A program made the position numbers and the translations under genes. From TOLSYN sp963849065 (GTDB taxonomy: Bacteria; Acidobacteriota; Terriglobia; Terriglobales; Acidobacteriaceae): 64,000 nucleotides of DNA. Under the pieces are notes generated by a model. It saw nothing but the letters and a program-made list of their open reading frames with translations. It did no database searches and had not been told where the DNA came from. Positions 1 to 8,838 of this stretch are shown here, one piece after another. Location of the stretch: NCBI GenBank assembly GCA_963849065.1, contig CAWKFM010000001.1:186001-250000 (forward strand). The letters run 5' to 3'. Numbering within the stretch: position 1 is the stretch's first letter; each line of letters begins with the position of its first letter.

Positions 1-78
1 AAACTGCTCGACATCAGCCGCGATGCGCTGCGCTATAAGCTGAAAAAGTTTGGCCTGATGCATTCCGAAGAGGAATAA
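1..78 (+). CDS. C-terminal end of a Fis-type sigma-54 response regulator (partial)
   Basis: Only the last 25 codons are in the window, reading into a TAA stop. The residues (LLDISRDALRYKLKKFGL) match the second half of the Fis-type helix-turn-helix that ends NtrC-family activators, which bind DNA upstream of sigma-54 promoters. The complete regulator at 52357 ends in a comparable helix. The receiver and AAA+ parts lie outside the window, so the assignment rests on the HTH alone. Confidence 0.7.
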   Translation, partial: KLLDISRDALRYKLKKFGLMHSEEE

Positions 79-344
79 GAGAGCGCTCATTGATTCGCTC
101 TGGAGGCATTTTGTGCCGCTCCGCCTGCGTTTGCACGGTAGGTAAGACTCTGGAAAAACGGATTGGGATGAGGAATCGCCCTCACATCTGAGTCAATTGC
201 CACACAATTTCGGGCCGGGTCTTGCACAGGCATCGCGTCGCATACCCCTAAATATCTGACTTTTAAACAAGTTATTTTCATCTCCCAGAGACCCTGTTTG
301 GCAGCCGATGTGCCTTAGTACGTTCGTACTCTCAGGAGACGACC

Positions 345-1634
345 GTGGAACCGACGCTGATGGTGATTGGCATTAGTCTTCGCAGCGCCAACTTAGCGCT
401 GCGCGAGCGCTTCTTGCTCACCACTGCTCAGAAGTCAGAGGCGCTCACCGCTCTGGTGCGCTCGGATGCAATTGATGAGGTCATCGTTCTCTCCAATTGC
501 AACCGCACGGAGTTTCTGGTTTGGACGCAGGACGCCTCCGAAGCCGCCAACTCGGTTCTCCGTTATCTGACCCGCTCGATCAATTTGAAGCTGATGGAGT
601 GGTCGAACTACTACCGACTGGTGGGCGATGCCGCCGTGCTGCATGTCCTGCGCGTGGCCTCCGGGATCGACGCTGCCGTGTTTGGCGAGACCGAGGCAAC
701 CAACTCCCTTCTCGCCGCTTGGCAGCAGGCGCAGCGGGCAAGCACCACGGGACGCTTTCTGGATGCCATGATGACCAAAGCATTCACCGTGGCAAGCCAG
801 GTTCGCCAGCAATTGGGGACGAGCGCCAATGTGATCACCGTGGCGGAAGCGGCGGTTACCGTGTGCCGCGATGCAGTGGGCGATCTGCACCACAAGCGCG
901 TGCTGGTTCTAGGAGCCGGACAGATGGCCCTGGCCACCGTGCGCGCATTGCAGAAGGCGGACGCGGGCGCTGTCATGGTCGTGAATCGGAGCTGGGAGCA
1001 TGCCCAGCAGCTGGCACGGCAGTGCGGCGTGAAGGCCGCCCATGCCGAAAATCTCTGGGAGCAGATTCTGCGGGCGGACGTGGTGATCTCGGCGGCTTCG
1101 CAGCGGGTGCTGATTGCGCGCGAAGAGCTGGAAATCCTGATGCGCGAGCGCAAGGACAAGCACATCGTCATTATGGATTTGTCCGTGCCCCGCACCGTGG
1201 ACCCCAAAATCCGCACCCTGGAGGGAGTGGTTGCGCACGATCTCGACGACCTGTGTGCGGCGATGGATCAGAGCGAGCCGCGCCGTACCATGCTTCCGAT
1301 GGCCGAGCGGTTGATCGCCCAGGAGGCCGCGGGCTTCCGCACCAAGCTTCTGTCGGAGTCGGTCCTAACCACCATCTCCGCCATGCGGGAGCGGCTGGAA
1401 ATGATCTGCAAGCAGGAGATGGATCAGTTGCGCGAGCAGTTCGGCCCATTCACCGAGGACCAGGAAGTGGCGCTCTCGACGCTCTCGACGCATATTGCCC
1501 AGCGCATATCGGCGGCTGTGGCGCGGCAGCTGAAGGAAATGCCGGGGCGCAATGAACTGACGGGCGCGCTGCAGCAGCTCTTCCAGCTTGAAGTCGCCAA
1601 ACCGAAGGCCGAAGTCAAGGCTGCAGTTCGGTAG
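345..1634 (+). CDS. hemA: Glutamyl-tRNA reductase
   Basis: Reduces glutamyl-tRNA(Glu) to glutamate-1-semialdehyde with NADPH, the first committed step of C5-pathway tetrapyrrole synthesis in the cytoplasm. The 429 residues are the normal family length. The catalytic cysteine is Cys52 in the block SNCNRTEF (most family members have STCNRTE). An NADPH-binding glycine motif (VLVLGAGQMA) follows near residue 188, and the helical dimerisation domain ends the protein. The start is GTG with CAGGAG about 8 bases upstream. Haem supply would suit the large multihaem cytochrome locus 20 kb away, but no regulatory link is visible. Confidence 0.95.
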   Translation: MEPTLMVIGISLRSANLALRERFLLTTAQKSEALTALVRSDAIDEVIVLSNCNRTEFLVWTQDASEAANSVLRYLTRSINLKLMEWSNYYRLVGDAAVLHVLRVASGIDAAVFGETEATNSLLAAWQQAQRASTTGRFLDAMMTKAFTVASQVRQQLGTSANVITVAEAAVTVCRDAVGDLHHKRVLVLGAGQMALATVRALQKADAGAVMVVNRSWEHAQQLARQCGVKAAHAENLWEQILRADVVISAASQRVLIAREELEILMRERKDKHIVIMDLSVPRTVDPKIRTLEGVVAHDLDDLCAAMDQSEPRRTMLPMAERLIAQEAAGFRTKLLSESVLTTISAMRERLEMICKQEMDQLREQFGPFTEDQEVALSTLSTHIAQRISAAVARQLKEMPGRNELTGALQQLFQLEVAKPKAEVKAAVR

Positions 1635-1829
1635 CCCAGGCGCGCCTTTTCTTCACGGCTCTTCGTAATTCCAAATCGAAACAAAATCTCTCTGTTACTG
1701 ATCCGGGACAGGCGCCCTCATAAGTTGAGCCGTTCCCCGTGTCGTTGCGCCGCTCGGCTGCCGTTGTAAGGAGCAGGAGCTGCGCGTCGGGCGCCCACAC
1801 TTCTGCCGGCCCGACCAGGAGAGAAAAGA

Positions 1830-2297
1830 ATGAAGCGGAGAACGTTGCTGTTTGTCTTTGTATTGTGCGCCGCCGCGCTGACGCAGGCGCAAAGCCGGTG
1901 GTCTTTCAAGGGTACCGTGGTCCGGATGCGAATGACCAACTGCGTTGCCTCGAGCGGTTTCAAAGCGTCTTTCCAGGCGGTTCCAATGTCGGGCATGAGC
2001 TGTCCCGAGTACACGGTGGTGAGCTCCAATGTCGTCTATGTGGTCGTGGGGCATCGTACCGAAGAGTTCATTCCGCTGGCGGAGAACATGGACTTCAACA
2101 TCCGCAAAAACGAAATCGTCATCTTCTCCAATGATGAAAAAGCCAAGTCGCGCTTCATGGTCCAACAGATGATTCTCCGCGCCGACTGGGAGCGCGAGGA
2201 GCAACGAAAGGAATTGGAAGCACAAATGATGGAGCGGAGCATCAGCTACGAAGTACGCAATCCTCCCCGGGTGGTTTCGGCATCCAGCGGGAGATAG
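1830..2297 (+). CDS. Small exported protein of unknown function
   Basis: 155 residues. The N-terminus is a signal peptide (KRR, then a hydrophobic stretch, then a probable cut after TQAQ near residue 21). The mature part contains two cysteines (near 38 and 57), which could form a disulfide in the periplasm, and a charged helix near 115-140 (DWEREEQRKELEAQ). The start ATG has CAGGAGAG upstream. I do not recognise a family. The gene follows hemA by 195 bases and could be separately transcribed. Confidence 0.75.
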   Translation: MKRRTLLFVFVLCAAALTQAQSRWSFKGTVVRMRMTNCVASSGFKASFQAVPMSGMSCPEYTVVSSNVVYVVVGHRTEEFIPLAENMDFNIRKNEIVIFSNDEKAKSRFMVQQMILRADWEREEQRKELEAQMMERSISYEVRNPPRVVSASSGR

Positions 2298-2636
2298 GTG
2301 CAGCGTGCGCACATCGAGTACCTGGCGTACGATCGTTTTCCCTTTGCACTGAATGGCGGAGCCCCGGAGAGCCGCTCAAGAGCCTCCGGGGCCGCCGCTG
2401 CCGGCCGCGCTTCTTCTCCAACCTTCGGCGAAGAACTCGTGGCGGCCCTTCCTGGTATGACGGAGGAGCGGCGACAAAGCTGAAGAGGATGCAAAGATTA
2501 AAAGCTGAAATCTGCAGGGCCCAAACCCCAAAGACGGAACGCTCAATTCTGGCTTCGGCAACCGCGGGAATAGCGGCGGCGGACTGCATAGGACGGTGCA
2601 AAAAACCGTTCGCAATGTGGAACCAAGGAGTCCGCA
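2298..2636. other. Intergenic stretch without recognisable gene
   Basis: 339 bases between the small exported protein and the VWFA gene. A short open frame exists on the plus strand but has no convincing ribosome-binding site or protein signature. The only clear element is the AAGGAG just before the TTG start at 2637. Confidence 0.5.
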
Positions 2637-3566
2637 TTGCAGCGTTTCACGCCGAGCCGTATCGCACGTTGGTTGACCACAGGGTCGCTGGTTTTGGCGC
2701 TTGCGTCCGCTTCCGTGCAGGCCGCGGATGAGAGCGGAGACGTCATCCGTGCCAGCGCCGACGAAGTCCGCATCGCCTTTGCCGCCACCGACCGGGATGG
2801 GCATACGATCAAGACGCTGCGCAGCACCGACGTTGCGGTGGGCGACAACGGATTGATCATCCGCCAATTCCGCAGCTTTCGGCCAGCGATGCCAAGTCCG
2901 CTAGACCTGGTGCTGCTGCTCGATACCAGCGCCTCGGTAGAGTCGTATCTTCCGCGACAGATCGCCGAGGCGGAAAGCTTCATCGAAAACTCAACTTGGG
3001 GCGAACGTGACCGAGTCTCGATCATCGCCTTTGGCGGGATGCGTCCGCAGGTGCTGTGCACGCGAAACTGCAGGGCTGCCGCTGCGCGCGGCCAGTTGAA
3101 CGCATTGCGGGCCGGAGGGGACACGCCGCTCTATGATGCCTTGCTGCTGGCCTCCGATATTCTTAATGAGAATCGCGACCCCGAGTCGCGTCCGGCGATG
3201 GTTTTGTTCTCCGATGGATTAGATTCAATAAGTATCCATGATATGTCCGACGTGGTGGAGGCTTCGCAAAATCTTCAGGCGGCGATTTATTCTATCAACT
3301 CCCGCTCCAGCAAATCCGCGCCGAGCAATGGTGACGCAGTGCTGGACTACCTTGCTAGTAGCACGGGCGGACTGAGCTTTGCGCCGGGACAGAACGTTAA
3401 GGAAGTTCTGCGCACTGTTGTTGAAGATCTGCACAGCGGATATGTGCTGACCTACGTGTTGCCTGCGCATCCGGCGGGGCGTCATTCGTTGCGAATTCTT
3501 CCCACTAGCGATCCGAGGCTACAATTTCGTGCGCGATCCGAATACAACGACTCTGGAGATGAGTAG
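2637..3566 (+). CDS. Exported VWFA-domain protein (acidobacterial type)
   Basis: 309 residues with a signal peptide (cut near VQAAD, residue 30), a short beta-rich segment and then a von Willebrand factor A domain. The metal-ion (MIDAS) motif DTSAS is visible near residue 97, followed by a threonine-containing loop (GGDTPLYDA) and LFSDGLDSIS near 190. Acidobacteria carry many such proteins; their ligands are generally unknown. The start is TTG with AAGGAG 7 bases upstream. A second, beheaded copy of this gene lies at 14075-14500, on the other side of the Tn7-like island, so the two were probably tandem paralogues before the island arrived. Confidence 0.85.
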   Translation: MQRFTPSRIARWLTTGSLVLALASASVQAADESGDVIRASADEVRIAFAATDRDGHTIKTLRSTDVAVGDNGLIIRQFRSFRPAMPSPLDLVLLLDTSASVESYLPRQIAEAESFIENSTWGERDRVSIIAFGGMRPQVLCTRNCRAAAARGQLNALRAGGDTPLYDALLLASDILNENRDPESRPAMVLFSDGLDSISIHDMSDVVEASQNLQAAIYSINSRSSKSAPSNGDAVLDYLASSTGGLSFAPGQNVKEVLRTVVEDLHSGYVLTYVLPAHPAGRHSLRILPTSDPRLQFRARSEYNDSGDE

Positions 3567-3569
3567 GAC

Positions 3570-3597
3570 CTGGCTTCCGCCATGTAGCGGAAGCCAG
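3570..3597 (+). terminator. Hairpin after the VWFA gene
   Basis: CTGGCTTCCG and CGGAAGCCAG form a 10-base-pair stem around an 8-base loop, starting 4 bases after the stop codon. There is no T-run, so it may be a weak terminator or an mRNA-stabilising hairpin. Confidence 0.5.
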
Positions 3598-3644
3598 AGA
3601 ACGCAACAAGAGCTGGATCTCCAGATTCCATGCTCCCGCTTAGA

Positions 3645-3779
3645 TTAGGGGTCTATTCGAGATCCCTCGCAGTTGGTAACCGTATCCATCACCGCGTTGC
3701 GGCAGGCGGCGACGCGGGCGATGTAGGAGCCTTGTTTCTTGCCGGCCGAACTTCTGCTCGGACAATGTCGCCGGTGCAT
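3645..3779 (-). CDS. Possible 44-residue protein at the island edge
   Basis: An ATG-started frame ending in TAA downstream of the acidic micro-ORF. The second half (GKKQGSYIARVAACRNAVMD) has the GC-rich third positions expected of coding DNA here and contains cysteines at residues 6, 26 and 37. No strong ribosome-binding site is visible; a GGAG lies about 20 bases upstream. I recognise no family, and it could equally be the tail of a lost gene. Confidence 0.3.
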   Translation of the reverse strand: MHRRHCPSRSSAGKKQGSYIARVAACRNAVMDTVTNCEGSRIDP

Positions 3780-3810
3780 GATCAGAACGGAATTCGTCAG
3801 GCTCCGCTAC

Positions 3811-3936
3811 CTACCGTCCGTTTCCTTCTTCGTCGAAGTCATCGGAGTCGAAATCGTCCAAATCCCAATCATCCGGTTCGTTCCAGCGGGGCTGACTCTC
3901 ATTGCAGTCTCCGTCTACATCTTCGAAATCTCTCAT
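3811..3936 (-). CDS. 41-residue, highly acidic micro-protein
   Basis: The ATG at 3936 has AGGAG about 9 bases upstream, and the frame ends in TAG after 41 codons. Eighteen of 41 residues are Asp or Glu and only three are basic (all Arg). The core is DDWDLDDFDSDDFDEE. A 20-base inverted repeat (GGCAGA...TCTGCC, 3960-3979) lies just upstream of the ribosome-binding site. It sits downstream of tniQ on the same strand, near the presumed island end. Such acidic peptides can act as DNA mimics or as tails binding basic proteins, but that is inference only. Confidence 0.5.
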   Translation of the reverse strand: MRDFEDVDGDCNESQPRWNEPDDWDLDDFDSDDFDEEGNGR

Positions 3937-4113
3937 GGTCACACGCTCCTAGCATGTTCGGCAGAAAGTATTCTCTGCCTTTTAAGTTATATGGTTGTTT
4001 GGTGGGACATCACCGGTGCTCGTGATTGCGGGCGTGAAAGCTGAATGCGAGATCCGGAAGTCGATAAATCAACTACAGCGTGAGGGGCGAAATCCTGGCG
4101 CGTGGATCACGAT

Positions 4114-5658
4114 TTACGAAGCGCCTGTCCACTCATGGGCGCAGTGCTCGATGTCATGCTTAGAGACAAGAAGGCCGCCGACTGTGCCGTCGCCACAGCC
4201 GAACACCGGCAGTTTCCTAGACAACATTTGCCGAATGATAGTTGCCTTGATTTCAACACGACTGTATGGGCCATAGTAGCTACTCGCTATTAGGTTGAAG
4301 TGGATGACGTCATGCGATATCAATTGGTCGCTCGTTTTATTGGTGGCTAAGCTGAGCAGTCTCTCGATGAACATTTGGACGTCTAGTTCGTGTACTCCCG
4401 GCATTACGCTTGGCATGTGGTTCACCTCGAAGTCGCCGCTCGCTTTCAATGTCCGAAGCACCCGTCTCGGGATTCCAATTAGTTTCGCGGCTGTTTCCAT
4501 GCGATAAACATTGCCAGGGCTCTTTCTGGGAAGGGGAATGCCACTGCACTCAACAATGCGGTTGAACTCTCCGCGCAGAGTTTGTATCGACGAAATTTCT
4601 CCTGCGCTGACTAGTCGAGCGGCGGTCTGCGAAGCTACGCCATGTTGTTGGGCAAACTCTGCGACAGAAATGAAGCGTCTTGGGTGCTCGGACCCTTCCT
4701 TTCCTTTGAGATTTCCGCGTTTGAATGTACGTCCTCCGTGAATTGCAGAAAAATCCGACAATGCATTCCTCAAGAAATATGCGTGCTCTATTGGTCGAAT
4801 GCACTTTGACACAAGATAATAAATTCCGCGGATAGGGCCTTTCGCAAGCTGCACATACGAATTGGTCGGAATATCTTTAGTGAGCCGTTCGAGGAGCCAA
4901 AAGAAATTTTCCGGCCACTTATCCAAAACATCCGCTGCGGAACGGACGATACTTCCTTGGTCCGTGAGGTCTGTCTTGTTCCGCGTAGTATCCATATGGC
5001 ATTTTCCGAGAGTATTGATCAGCTGAACCAAACAACGCAGAGACATTGCTTGAAGCTCGCGGGTCGGTAATCCTGAACAGTACGCCCCGTCAGCAAGGCC
5101 CAGTACTTTCAACCGGATGATATCTAACAGATCTGCTTCGGCCGGTGAGACCAAAGCGTTGCGCGGCGGGTCTAAAAGGCTTGCTCCGCATTGACAGTTC
5201 AATAGTCCCGGCCTGGACCATCGCAATGGCTGCAAGCATTTCGAACAAGCGGAGAGAAGCACCTTTCGATGAACCGGGCATGCCGCCATCAGCGTTAAGT
5301 CGAAGTGCGCCTCGATGTAACCCTTCTCCTTCACACACTCGGGGCATAATCGTGGGTTTTTGATGCGTAGGTCTGTTTTGAAAAGGGGGTTTGCCAGCAA
5401 GCGGCAATGGCCAAAATTCATTCCAGGCGAGCGGTAACGGAGCGGCTCCAACTCCCGTACGGGCCGGTTTGCTATCTCGGCCAGTTCTGCGATCGAAATA
5501 CCGACTGCTCCAATCTGGTTGCGCGGCAGCCCGGCTAGCAAGAACACCGAATGCCAAGTCGGGTAACCATTTTCCTCTGCTAGTCGAAGGATATAGCCGT
5601 ACAAACTTTCTGTGGGATTTGATGCCGGGTGACGAACAAGTCTGACAGTGTCCCTCAA
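4114..5658 (-). CDS. tniQ: TniQ/TnsD-like target-selection protein (full length)
   Basis: 514 residues, the length of TnsD. TniQ-family proteins couple the AAA+ regulator to a chosen target site. The zinc-binding residues of the TniQ domain are clear: CPEC (105-108), CPVH (127-130), CSKC (138-141) and CQC (155-157). The C-terminal half (about 320-510) is a DNA-binding type region with a helix-turn-helix-like stretch (SVAEFAQQHGVASQTAARLV). The start is TTG, aligned with the ATG of the second TniQ at 8671, but no ribosome-binding site precedes it, so expression may be weak. It is separated from the rest of the operon by an IS630 relic. Confidence 0.85.
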   Translation of the reverse strand: MRDTVRLVRHPASNPTESLYGYILRLAEENGYPTWHSVFLLAGLPRNQIGAVGISIAELAEIANRPVRELEPLRYRSPGMNFGHCRLLANPLFKTDLRIKNPRLCPECVKEKGYIEAHFDLTLMAACPVHRKVLLSACSKCLQPLRWSRPGLLNCQCGASLLDPPRNALVSPAEADLLDIIRLKVLGLADGAYCSGLPTRELQAMSLRCLVQLINTLGKCHMDTTRNKTDLTDQGSIVRSAADVLDKWPENFFWLLERLTKDIPTNSYVQLAKGPIRGIYYLVSKCIRPIEHAYFLRNALSDFSAIHGGRTFKRGNLKGKEGSEHPRRFISVAEFAQQHGVASQTAARLVSAGEISSIQTLRGEFNRIVECSGIPLPRKSPGNVYRMETAAKLIGIPRRVLRTLKASGDFEVNHMPSVMPGVHELDVQMFIERLLSLATNKTSDQLISHDVIHFNLIASSYYGPYSRVEIKATIIRQMLSRKLPVFGCGDGTVGGLLVSKHDIEHCAHEWTGAS

Positions 5659-5826
5659 TCCGAAACCAGCAGTTCTGTAGTAGGCTCAATTTCCAGTGGG
5701 AGTACTTGCCATAAAATATTTGGCGATTGATAACCATTCATTGTTATTTTCAACTGGATCCTTTCTTGGGTGTTGGAAGTGCGTTCACCATAAGAACTCG
5801 CTTCAGATGTTTGGGAAGGTCGGGCT

Positions 5827-6823
5827 GTGAATCGATCGCGGAAGTGTCAATCAACCATGAGCACTCAAAGGAGTGCGGTGGTACCGCCCAAATCGAAGAT
5901 GGATGAGCAGCAGCGGCAGCGCATCATCGCGGTGGCCTGCTCGCCGCCGCCAGAGGGACGGGCGCGCTGTACGGTGCGACTGCTGACCGAAGAAGCCATC
6001 CGGCGCAAACTGGTGCCGAAGGTGGGGCGGGAGACTATCCGGGTGTTGCTGGAAAGCCACGACTTGAGGCCGTGGCGGGAAAAGAATGTGGTGTGTGGCG
6101 AGGCTGGATGAAGAGTACATCGCCCGCATGGAAGATGTGCTGAAACTCTACGAACAGCCTCTCGATGAGCACGCTCCGGTGGTGTGCATCGACGAGAAGT
6201 CGGTGGTGCTGCACGAGGACACGCGGCCTCCGGCACCGATGCAGCCGGGACAAGTTGCGCGGCGCGGCTATGAATACAAGCGCTGTGGAACCGCCAACGT
6301 GTTCTGCCAACGTGTTCTGCGGCATCGAGCCCAAGGCGGGACGGCACTTCACCAAGGTGACGCCGACGCGCTCCTCGCCCGAGTCCGCCGATCTCCTGCT
6401 GGAGATGGCCGTCCGTTATTCTGCGGCCGACACCATCCTTCTGGTTATGGATGACCTCTCCACTCACACCCGCAAGGCGCTGGTCGGTCGGTGCGGCGAG
6501 GAGGTCGCGCGTGGCTGTGGCAGCGGTTTACGGTCCATTACACGCCCAAACACGGGAACTGGCTCAATCAGGCCGAGATCGAGATCGGCCTCTTCGCCCG
6601 CCAGTGTTGGCAAACGCAGAATCGGAGACATTACTTCATTACGCTCGCAGGCTCGTGCCTGGAACCAACGCGTCAACCGCGACAAAACCACCATCCGGTG
6701 GAAGTTCACTCGCAAACAGGCCCGTCGCAAGCTCAACTACACAATTACGCGGTCGAGGTACTAGTCCATCGTTGGAAGTTGGGGACGGGAAGCAGGAATG
6801 AACCGCTGGTTCTACAGAGATGA
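5827..6823 (+). pseudogene. Frameshifted IS630-family transposase
   Basis: The transposase is split over several frames. The first part (to about 6111) gives the N-terminal helix-turn-helix region. The DDE catalytic core follows in other frames: the first Asp in VVCIDEKSVVLHED, the second in LLVMDDLSTH, and the final Glu in GNWLNQAEIEI. One frameshift is caused by a 13-base tandem duplication at 6294-6319 and others are needed upstream and downstream. It is inserted between tniQ and the rest of the island, in the opposite orientation. The terminal inverted repeats were not identified. Confidence 0.8.
6294..6319 (+). repeat. 13-base tandem duplication inactivating the IS630 transposase
   Basis: CCAACGTGTTCTG occurs twice head to tail. 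Thirteen bases is not a multiple of three, so the duplication shifts the frame from the ANVFC block into nonsense; removing one copy restores the reading ANVFCGIEPKAG. Confidence 0.85.
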
Positions 6824-7001
6824 AGCAGAGGAAAGGGGCTGGCTGATGAAGTGAACCCCTGCACCCCTATCCCCGCTTAAAAGCTCATTCGCCTCGCTCC
6901 GGATCATCGCTTAGCAGCTTGACGATTCCGAACACTTACTCCACAATCACCATGCCAGCGTCGCTTCGCTCCGACTGCTGTTCACCTTCAGCGGAATACC
7001 A

Positions 7002-7517
7002 TCATTCTTTCGTAAAATTGGTAATTGTGCGTACGTTTTTCCCCCTCCCCAGATGCCACGTACCTTGTTCGTAAGGACACGGATAGACTTGCAAATCCAG
7101 TCCACGTTCCTTGGCTCTCGTCCTTTCTGCTTCAGCCCACATGTACGTGTGCCATGACATTTTCCGGCGACCGGAACGCGCCCTGCAGACAGGGCAGATG
7201 TGAACAACTTGAGGATGGGACTTCAGGAGCTTCAGCTGCGCGCGCGTCGGTTCCCGGTCCTTTTTGGGAATGCTTCGAGCCTTTTGCGAAAGAGTTGGGA
7301 ACGGGGCAGATGCGGCACGGAGTCCTAGCGCCTGGATCGAAGCGCGAGCAGACTCTCGTGCGCGCTGCGCGTTCGACTGTCCCAGTCGTTTTAAAGCAAC
7401 ATACTGTTCCTCCAATCGCCTAGTGTAGGTTTTACAATCGTCATCACCGGGCAAGACCGGCTCTGTTCCGAGTGCGCGGATATAGGTAACAAAACGTCGA
7501 GCTAGGGAATCCCTCAT
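7002..7517 (-). CDS. Zinc-ribbon-like protein of unknown function (island cargo)
   Basis: 171 residues starting at an ATG with AGGAG about 6 bases upstream. The N-terminal half is charged and helical (residues 25-75). The C-terminal half has CPVC near 110 and a distal YPCPYEQGTWHL near 147-158, which resembles small zinc-ribbon proteins ending in a WHL motif. That metal site is suggested by spacing only. It lies between the truncated and full-length tniQ genes on the same strand and may be cargo or an accessory targeting factor; I cannot tell which. Confidence 0.6.
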   Translation of the reverse strand: MRDSLARRFVTYIRALGTEPVLPGDDDCKTYTRRLEEQYVALKRLGQSNAQRARESARASIQALGLRAASAPFPTLSQKARSIPKKDREPTRAQLKLLKSHPQVVHICPVCRARSGRRKMSWHTYMWAEAERTRAKERGLDLQVYPCPYEQGTWHLGRGKNVRTITNFTKE

Positions 7518-7740
7518 TTATGCTCCTGAATTAGAACGATTGTTCTGGCAGGCCATTGGCGCGCTAGTGGGTAACCTGCGCCAAGACGGGCGCCATTCCC
7601 GCAGGTGTACGCCTTTACCGCAACTTCTCGAACAGCCGTGTACGGCCCCGTGCGCACGAGGTGGCAGGGGTCAGCGGGCAACCGATGCCCTTATGCAGAT
7701 CTGGCGGGCAATCCGTCAATGACTATGTGGTGAGCCGAAG

Positions 7741-7867
7741 ATGGCGAGACGGTGGTCGTGGTTTGCCGCAAGCACCGGCATGGGATCAGTCAGCAGAGTT
7801 TTTATCTGTGAAAGAACAAGTACGCTGGTCTGGAACTCAGCGAGCTGCGGGAACAGCTTCCGCCATT
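7741..7867 (+). pseudogene. IS3-family OrfA fragment
   Basis: Translation of this stretch gives DGETVVVVCRKHRHGIS followed by QQSFYL, a stop, then KNKYAGLELSELRE. That is the helix-turn-helix of IS3-family OrfA (commonly CRRHGIS..TFYRWK.KYGG), with the tryptophan codon changed to TGA. Only about 40 codons survive and no OrfB or inverted repeat is visible. Its right edge coincides with the point where the neighbouring TniQ frame breaks off. Confidence 0.75.
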
Positions 7868-7879
7868 CCCAGGCTTCAT

Positions 7880-8671
7880 CTAGCGATGCAAGCGAGCTCT
7901 TCCCCCCTTATCATAATAAAAGCAGTGCGTGGCGAGGATGTTTGCGGCGTGACGGAGAAGGTGTTGATTCATCTCAAAGTCGGTCTCGCCTTTCCGTCTG
8001 GTATGACGGGTCCAGCCAAGCTTATTCGTAAACCGAATCAAGCGGCGTAGACTCATTTTCAGAAGATCGCAAGCTGGCACTCCTGATGTGTACCCCGAAG
8101 CCGCGGTGGAAAGGCCTAGTACCTTTCTCCTTAAGACGTCCAGCAAATCGACTTCGTGCGGCGAGATCGCAGCCCTATTCGGTTTCACTAGATCTGCCCC
8201 GCAGTGACACTTCAACAGTCCCGGTCTCGACCATCGCAGTGGCTGCGAGCATTCTGGGCAATTGTAGAGGAGGACCATCTTGTGGGTGGCGCATCCAGTC
8301 ATAAGTGCCAAGTCGAAGTAAGCTTCAATGAAGCCATTTTCTATCAAACACTCGGGGCATATTGCTGGCGCATGGAGACGTGAGTGTGAGGCATCAATCG
8401 GATTTCCGAGCAGGCAGCGTTCGTCTTTTTCCATTCCGGGAGAAAGATATCGGATCGATTCCAATTCCAGCTCGGATCTATTCGATATACCCGCCAGCTG
8501 GCGGATGCTTAGGTCCAGTCGTCCAAGTGTTTCTTTAGGCATTCCCGCGAGTGAAAGCACAGGTGACCAACTTGAATATCCGTTTTCTTGAGCGAGACGA
8601 AGAATGTAGCCAAACATGCTTTCTGTTGCTTTTGCAGCCGGGTGACGTACCAGTCGGACAGTGTCGCTCAT
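7880..8671 (-). pseudogene. tniQ: Truncated second TniQ
   Basis: 263 residues from an ATG with AAAGGAG 8 bases upstream. It is clearly paralogous to the N-terminal half of the TniQ at 4114-5658: both begin DTVRLVRHPA, share GYILRLA-ENGY, and keep the same zinc-ligand pattern (CPEC, CATH, CPEC, CHC). Similarity ends at about HAANIL, after which 16 unrelated residues run to a stop beside the IS3 fragment. The DNA-binding C-terminal half is therefore missing. Many short TniQ proteins are naturally 250-400 residues, so a functional short TniQ cannot be excluded. Confidence 0.75.
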
Positions 8672-8838
8672 CCGTGCTCCTTTATGCCGCAAGTTAAAAA
8701 TAATCGAGACACTCCATCTCAGAGCCGTGGTCAGCGGCTCAGGATGGACTCAGCAGTCGCTCCGCAAGGCCTACGATTAGCCTGCAAGGTTTCGTTTCGG
8801 GTTTATCGATGGATCACGGAGAAGGTACACGGATTCGA

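Noticed and set aside
3739..4044. Hydrophobic 101-codon open frame on the plus strand
   Set aside because: It is antisense to the acidic micro-ORF, which has a ribosome-binding site; the hydrophobicity is the mirror of Asp/Glu codons.
7540..7740. Group II intron 3' end (domain V-like GTGCGCACGGGGCCGTAC on the minus strand)
   Set aside because: The arms pair only partly, and no reverse transcriptase or intron boundary is nearby; too weak to call.
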